This document shows positions 62,976 through 64,000 of a DNA stretch of 64,000 nucleotides, piece by piece. The notes below the pieces were generated by a model, which saw only the letters and a program-made list of their open reading frames with translations, had not been told where the DNA came from and did not search any database. A program made the translations under genes and the position numbers. The DNA is taken from contig NZ_AJYK02000086.1 of the NCBI RefSeq assembly GCF_000286955.2, forward strand, positions 1 through 64,000, in the 5' to 3' direction. The DNA is from Vibrio rumoiensis 1S-45 (lineage in GTDB: Bacteria; Pseudomonadota; Gammaproteobacteria; Enterobacterales; Vibrionaceae). Positions within the stretch are counted from its first letter, which is position 1, and every line of letters begins with the position of its first letter.

Positions 62976-64000
62976 ATGAGCAAACATAATTCCCCGGAAG
63001 CCACATCACCAATGTCGATGTGGCTTCACTATTTAGAAAATATACACACAAGTGCTATTGATCTTGGTTTAGACCGAGTCTCTAAAGTGGCACAACAAGC
63101 CAACCTCACCAAGCCAGCTCCAACAGTCATTACGGTTGCCGGAACTAATGGCAAAGGCTCAACCTGCGCATTGATGGAAGCTATCTTACTTGATGCGGGT
63201 TATCGCGTCGGTGTTTATAGTTCTCCCCATTTAATTGAATATAACGAACGAGTTCGTATTAACGGGCGTAATGCTTCGGATGAACAGCACACACAAGCTT
63301 TTTCGTTTATAGAGCAAAGCCGTGCGGATATCAGTTTGAGCTTTTTTGAATTTGGTACGCTAGCTGCTTTGCGAATTTTTCAAGTCGAGCAAGTTGACGT
63401 GATCTTACTTGAAGTTGGATTAGGTGGGCGTTTAGATGCCACCAACGTTGTTGACCATGATGTATCCATTATCACGAGTCTTGCCATTGATCATGTTGAT
63501 TGGTTAGGCAGTGATATCAATGTCATAGGTTTTGAAAAAGCCGGTATTTTCCGCTCGGGTCGACCTGCGATTTGTGGCCAACCTAATGCGCCTTATACGG
63601 TTGCCGCTCATGCCGATGACATCAATGCCCAATTGCATCAAGTGGGTGTTCAATATACCTATCAACTTGATACAAACTCACGTAATCGTTGGCATTGGCA
63701 GTGTGGCGCGTTTGATTTAAAAGATTTACCAGTCCCAAGTTTACCATTAGCGAATGCGGCAACGGCTTTGATGGCATTAAGCACCTCTGGTTTAGAGATT
63801 AGTGATATCAATATCGTTAATGGTCTTAACCAAGCTCAATTAGCTGGTCGTATGCAAGTGCTTTCGACAGAGCCTACAATATTACTCGATGTGGCACATA
63901 ACCCTCACTCAGCAGAATACTTAGTCGGTCAGTTGCATCAGCGCTATCCAAATAAAAAAATTCATGCTGTGGTTGCGATGCTGCATGATAAAGATATTAA
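62976..64000 (+). CDS. folC: Bifunctional dihydrofolate/folylpolyglutamate synthase FolC (5' part)
   Basis: The frame is open from ATG 62976 to the window edge (341 complete codons), so the gene is partial at its 3' end. It has the family N-terminus MWLHYLENIHTSAIDLGLDR, the P-loop TVAGTNGKGSTC, FSSPHL-like YSSPHLIEYNERVRING, EVGLGGRLDATN and LDVAHNPHS. FolC adds glutamate to dihydropteroate and to folates. No strong ribosome binding site precedes the ATG. Position after accD matches E. coli. Confidence 0.95.
   Translation, partial: MSKHNSPEATSPMSMWLHYLENIHTSAIDLGLDRVSKVAQQANLTKPAPTVITVAGTNGKGSTCALMEAILLDAGYRVGVYSSPHLIEYNERVRINGRNASDEQHTQAFSFIEQSRADISLSFFEFGTLAALRIFQVEQVDVILLEVGLGGRLDATNVVDHDVSIITSLAIDHVDWLGSDINVIGFEKAGIFRSGRPAICGQPNAPYTVAAHADDINAQLHQVGVQYTYQLDTNSRNRWHWQCGAFDLKDLPVPSLPLANAATALMALSTSGLEISDINIVNGLNQAQLAGRMQVLSTEPTILLDVAHNPHSAEYLVGQLHQRYPNKKIHAVVAMLHDKDI

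Noticed and set aside
1-64000. CRISPR arrays, prophage, insertion sequences or toxin-antitoxin pairs
   Set aside because: No regularly spaced repeats, transposase, phage structural or toxin-antitoxin genes could be recognised.

Overview
The window is a moderately AT-rich piece of a gammaproteobacterial chromosome, almost certainly a Vibrio or a close relative. The grounds are the gene set and order: split ccmH and ccmI genes followed by mlaA, fadL and fadIJ; a sigma factor/DUF3379 pair; a fused PP2C phosphatase/protein kinase beside a formate/nitrite channel; and the sixA-smrB-prmB-aroC-epmC-yfcL-mnmC-fabB-pdxB-asd-fimV-truA-accD-folC run, which is also the E. coli minute-52 order. The species cannot be told from the sequence. 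No phage, insertion sequence, integrase or CRISPR array was seen.

Region 1 (1-26230) is the variable part. It holds a small CPBP-like membrane protein, the ABC-F protein YbiT, a DUF938 methyltransferase, a SulP transporter paired with a double universal stress protein, a LysR regulator, a CSS/EAL c-di-GMP phosphodiesterase, and a two-gene unit of a formate/nitrite channel and a PP2C phosphatase/kinase. That unit has a near-consensus sigma-54 promoter and an intrinsic terminator inside its leader. Next come a Fur-boxed hydroxamate-siderophore uptake cluster (TonB receptor, fhuC, fhuD, fhuB), a divergent exporter-type ABC protein, a GGDEF diguanylate cyclase, tRNA-Arg(CCU), a DUF2254 membrane protein with a possible coupled leader peptide, and photolyase with a YbgA-like DUF523/DUF1722 protein.

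Region 2 (26588-33838) is a complete, tightly overlapping ccmABCDEFGHI operon for cytochrome c maturation.

Region 3 (33905-41826) carries envelope lipid and fatty-acid genes: mlaA, fadL, an ECF-like sigma factor with a DUF3379 putative anti-sigma factor, and fadIJ. FadR-like sites lie before fadL and before fadI, so uptake and beta-oxidation are probably co-controlled.

Region 4 (41909-64000) is the conserved housekeeping run: a GH20 hexosaminidase, an M16 peptidase, sixA, smrB, prmB, aroC, a TRIC-type channel, epmC, yfcL, a flavin reductase, mnmC, fabB, pdxB, asd, a short fimV, truA, accD and the 5' part of folC, which runs off the window.

The best candidates for undescribed biology are the sigma-54/attenuator-controlled channel plus phosphatase/kinase operon (with an apparent frameshift at the second gene's start), a 15-bp CGAG-type repeat family in the siderophore operon spacers, the ECF/DUF3379 pair, and several sizeable inverted repeats.
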